Shown piece by piece: positions 62,155 to 64,000 of a stretch of DNA of 64,000 nucleotides. The stretch's first letter is position 1, and every line of letters begins with the position of its first letter. Position numbers and translations under genes: made by a program. The stretch spans positions 5,255,501 to 5,319,500 of the forward strand of contig NZ_CP010429.1 of the NCBI RefSeq assembly GCF_000974425.1, in the 5' to 3' direction. Below the pieces are notes generated by a model, which worked only from the letters and a program-made list of their open reading frames with translations, made no database searches and was not told the origin of the DNA. Origin of the DNA: Spirosoma radiotolerans (GTDB lineage Bacteria; Bacteroidota; Bacteroidia; Cytophagales; Spirosomataceae).

Positions 62155-63222
62155 CTAGCCGAAAATCGACTCCGCCAGCCATTCAATATCCGCTACTTCG
62201 TGAAAAGCACTGATTACGATACGGGTATTGGCCCGGTCAGCCGCCGTTGGATACGCAAATGAGTAAATCAATATATTCTTCTGAAGCAGGTTCGCGTACA
62301 ACGCATCGTGTTCCGTGAAAAACACGGGATACCCGCTTGCCTGATGAAACAACCCGGTTGGTAACAACAAGTGCTCCGCCAATTTTATATTCCGCTGAAG
62401 TCGCTCCTGCCCTTCAGCATACAAGGCATCCGCCCGCAAAAAGGCATCCAGACAAGCGGGTGGCATTGGCGAACAGGCACCGAAGAAGGCTGTTTGACGA
62501 ATGGATTGTATCGCGTTTGCATCTCCGAAAACCACCCCGCCGGGCAACCCCATTCCTTTCGCCAGCGACCCCGTGCCCACGATACGGACAGATGCGGGCT
62601 TATCAACTGATTTTTGTAGAATCGTTGGCCAGATTCCGCGTCCATTATTCAATACGCCCAGGCCGTGCGAATCATCGACAATAAGCGTGATGGGCCGGTT
62701 ATCGGGCAACTGATTGATCCAATCGAAATCGTAATAGTCGGAACAAACGGCATCCAGCGAATTGACCAGAATAGCCACCGGGCCCGGCGAAAGCGCGCTC
62801 AGTTGGCCGGGTAGTTGGGCTGTCCAGTCGGCAAAGGCCAATTGAGGCAGCGTAACCGTCGGTGCATGCCAAAGCGCCGGGTGTGCCTTGGGTGCGTACA
62901 CGAAGGTGTAGTGCTGACTTTGCAACCAGTTAATAACGACCTGACCGGCCATCATTCCCGACGAAAGTGTCAGGGCTGATTCAGCGCCAATTCGGGTGGC
63001 CAGCATTGATTCGGCTTCTTCATACACGCTAATGCGTACGTTTCCGTTCCGGGAACTGCCAAAAACCGTACCGTACCGGCGCATACTTTCGGCCATTAGC
63101 TGATGAAAGTCCGGATGCTGGGGTATCCCTAAATAAGCGGTTCCACTAAAGAAAAGATACGCCTGCCCATCGTGGTCTATCGTTCGGTTGGGGAGTTGGT
63201 CTATGTAAAAAATCGCACTCAT
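62155..63222 (-). CDS. BioF/Kbl-like PLP-dependent acyltransferase or aminotransferase
   Basis: A 355-residue fold type I PLP enzyme. FFSGTAYLGIPQHPDFHQLM (about 24-43), YGTVFGSSRNGNVRISVYEE (about 50-69), ILVNSLDAVCSDYYDF (about 151-166), VDDSHGLGVL (about 181-190, PLP-binding Asp and His) and GTGSLAKGMGLPGGVVFGD (about 212-230, Schiff-base Lys). It resembles 8-amino-7-oxononanoate synthase but is shorter, and no other biotin genes are near. It overlaps the upstream epimerase stop by four bases (ATGA), so it likely works on the same pathway, perhaps on a product of cell-wall peptide breakdown. Function not assigned. Confidence 0.8.
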   Translation of the reverse strand: MSAIFYIDQLPNRTIDHDGQAYLFFSGTAYLGIPQHPDFHQLMAESMRRYGTVFGSSRNGNVRISVYEEAESMLATRIGAESALTLSSGMMAGQVVINWLQSQHYTFVYAPKAHPALWHAPTVTLPQLAFADWTAQLPGQLSALSPGPVAILVNSLDAVCSDYYDFDWINQLPDNRPITLIVDDSHGLGVLNNGRGIWPTILQKSVDKPASVRIVGTGSLAKGMGLPGGVVFGDANAIQSIRQTAFFGACSPMPPACLDAFLRADALYAEGQERLQRNIKLAEHLLLPTGLFHQASGYPVFFTEHDALYANLLQKNILIYSFAYPTAADRANTRIVISAFHEVADIEWLAESIFG

Positions 63223-64000
63223 TCGCTTATCAATAAATTTACCCCGGTGCCATTTTCGGGAGGGTAAACGACTTTACCATAGTCGAATGTAACACCGGTG
63301 GCCGGGTCATTGCCAATAAGCATGGCTCCGTCCAGGTCTGCATAATCGAGCAGGGGAAGTAGTTGCGCAATGGCCGAAATACCAACGCTCGATTCGGTCA
63401 TGCAGCCAACCATAACGCGTAAACCCAGCGCGCGTGCCCGGCTGATCATGCGTCGGGCGGGGGTTAGTCCGCCACATTTGGTCAGTTTGATGTTTACGCC
63501 GTGAAAATAACCGGCACATCGATCCACATCGCTTTCAACAATGCAGCTTTCATCGGCAATAACGGGCAAGGCGCTTTGCTCATACACCTGTTTGGCCCCG
63601 TTCCAATCGTCGGCGGGGAGTGGCTGCTCGATAAACTCAACGCCCAACGCTTTCAGTTGGCCGGATTTAGCCACAGCGTCAGCCGCCGACCAGCCACAGT
63701 TGGCATCCACACGAAAAACGGCATCGGTATGCTGGCGCAACGCTCCGACAAGCGTTAAGTCCTCGTCGGGCCGTCCCAATTTAATTTTATACAGTGGCCA
63801 GGGGCGTTCCTGCATTTTTTCGACCATCCGCTCGGGTGTATCCAGCCCGATTGTGTAATCGGTTAACGGGCTGTTCGCCGGGTTCAGCTGCCACAGTTTG
63901 TAGAGCGGTTGGTGCTGTTTTTTTGCCCACAAATCCCAGGCAGCCTGATCGAGCGCACAGAGCGCAAACGGATTTTGCGCCAGATACGGCTGTGTAGCCG
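63219..64000 (-). CDS. L-Ala-D/L-Glu epimerase-like enolase-superfamily enzyme (partial)
   Basis: The frame runs off the right edge, so the N-terminus is missing (about 260 residues visible). Enolase-superfamily barrel: YKIKLG (KxK catalytic Lys), FRVDANCGWS (first metal Asp), FIEQPLP (metal Glu), VIADESC (metal Asp), NIKLTKCGGL (second catalytic Lys), and the DLDG motif near the C-terminus (DYADLDGAMLIGNDP) typical of dipeptide epimerases acting on L-Ala-D/L-Glu from murein. Followed at once by the BioF-like gene with a four-base overlap. Confidence 0.85.
   Translation of the reverse strand, partial: ATQPYLAQNPFALCALDQAAWDLWAKKQHQPLYKLWQLNPANSPLTDYTIGLDTPERMVEKMQERPWPLYKIKLGRPDEDLTLVGALRQHTDAVFRVDANCGWSAADAVAKSGQLKALGVEFIEQPLPADDWNGAKQVYEQSALPVIADESCIVESDVDRCAGYFHGVNIKLTKCGGLTPARRMISRARALGLRVMVGCMTESSVGISAIAQLLPLLDYADLDGAMLIGNDPATGVTFDYGKVVYPPENGTGVNLLISE

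Noticed and set aside
1..64000. tRNA, rRNA, CRISPR arrays, IS elements or prophage
   Set aside because: No tRNA T-loop/acceptor pattern, spaced identical repeats, transposase, integrase or phage structural gene was recognised. Short RNAs cannot be excluded by eye.

Overview
The window reads as a chromosomal segment of a Bacteroidota bacterium, most like Cytophagales of the Spirosoma type. The support is indirect but consistent: two secreted proteins end in type IX secretion sorting domains, a few promoters fit the Bacteroidota -33 TTTG / -7 TAnnTTTG pattern, Shine-Dalgarno sites are mostly absent, the lysyl-tRNA synthetase carries a C-terminal helix-hairpin-helix tail, L31 is the zinc-less type B form, and intergenic spaces hold long near-perfect palindromes. 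There are no rRNA or tRNA genes, CRISPR arrays, phage genes or intact insertion sequences that I can see.

Bases 1-22,300 are a surface-polysaccharide region. A plus-strand set (Wzi-like barrel cut by the window edge, GT39-type transferase, sugar epimerase, GtrB-like GT2, WecG/TagA transferase) faces a CDP-paratose 2-epimerase-like gene, then a GH10 lipoprotein. From 21,079 down to 8,959 runs a minus-strand, Wzx/Wzy-type export and assembly operon: Wza, Wzc tyrosine kinase, WcaJ-like initiating transferase, Wzx, acetyltransferase, Wzy, and a set of glycosyltransferases with a second acetyltransferase. The part from about 8.8 to 17.2 kb is far richer in A+T than both flanks, as expected of an exchangeable serotype block. 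A HicB/HTH-type protein lies divergently beside wza and is a candidate regulator.

Bases 22,400-35,100 are largely housekeeping: TetR regulator, tsaB, coaX (GTG start), an SPFH protein with a small ribbon-helix-helix protein, lysS, a cold-shock protein, PspC, a GT2, YbaB, a large gliding/T9SS-type adhesin, ribBA and thioredoxin. Bases 35,000-53,900 are a more accessory stretch: a small OM barrel, an AGE epimerase overlapped by a PfkB sugar kinase, methyltransferases, an alditol-oxidase-like flavoprotein, a 999-residue sialate-O-acetylesterase-like T9SS protein, VOC and aldo/keto reductase proteins, a stand-alone C-terminal half of a mannitol dehydrogenase, a LacI regulator with operator-like sites, and several unknown proteins. 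Two decayed coding remnants appear in gaps here.

Bases 54,000-64,000 hold nrdA, rpmE2, an acyl-ACP thioesterase, a DUF1338 dioxygenase-like protein, a secreted sugar isomerase-like protein, a small lipoprotein, and a minus-strand trio (L-Ala-D/L-Glu epimerase-like, BioF-like PLP enzyme, NamZ-like exo-muramidase) that suggests recycling of cell-wall peptides and sugars. The right edge cuts the epimerase gene. Several start codons were moved inward from the longest open frame where family alignment or an ATG favoured it; each such choice is stated in the entry.
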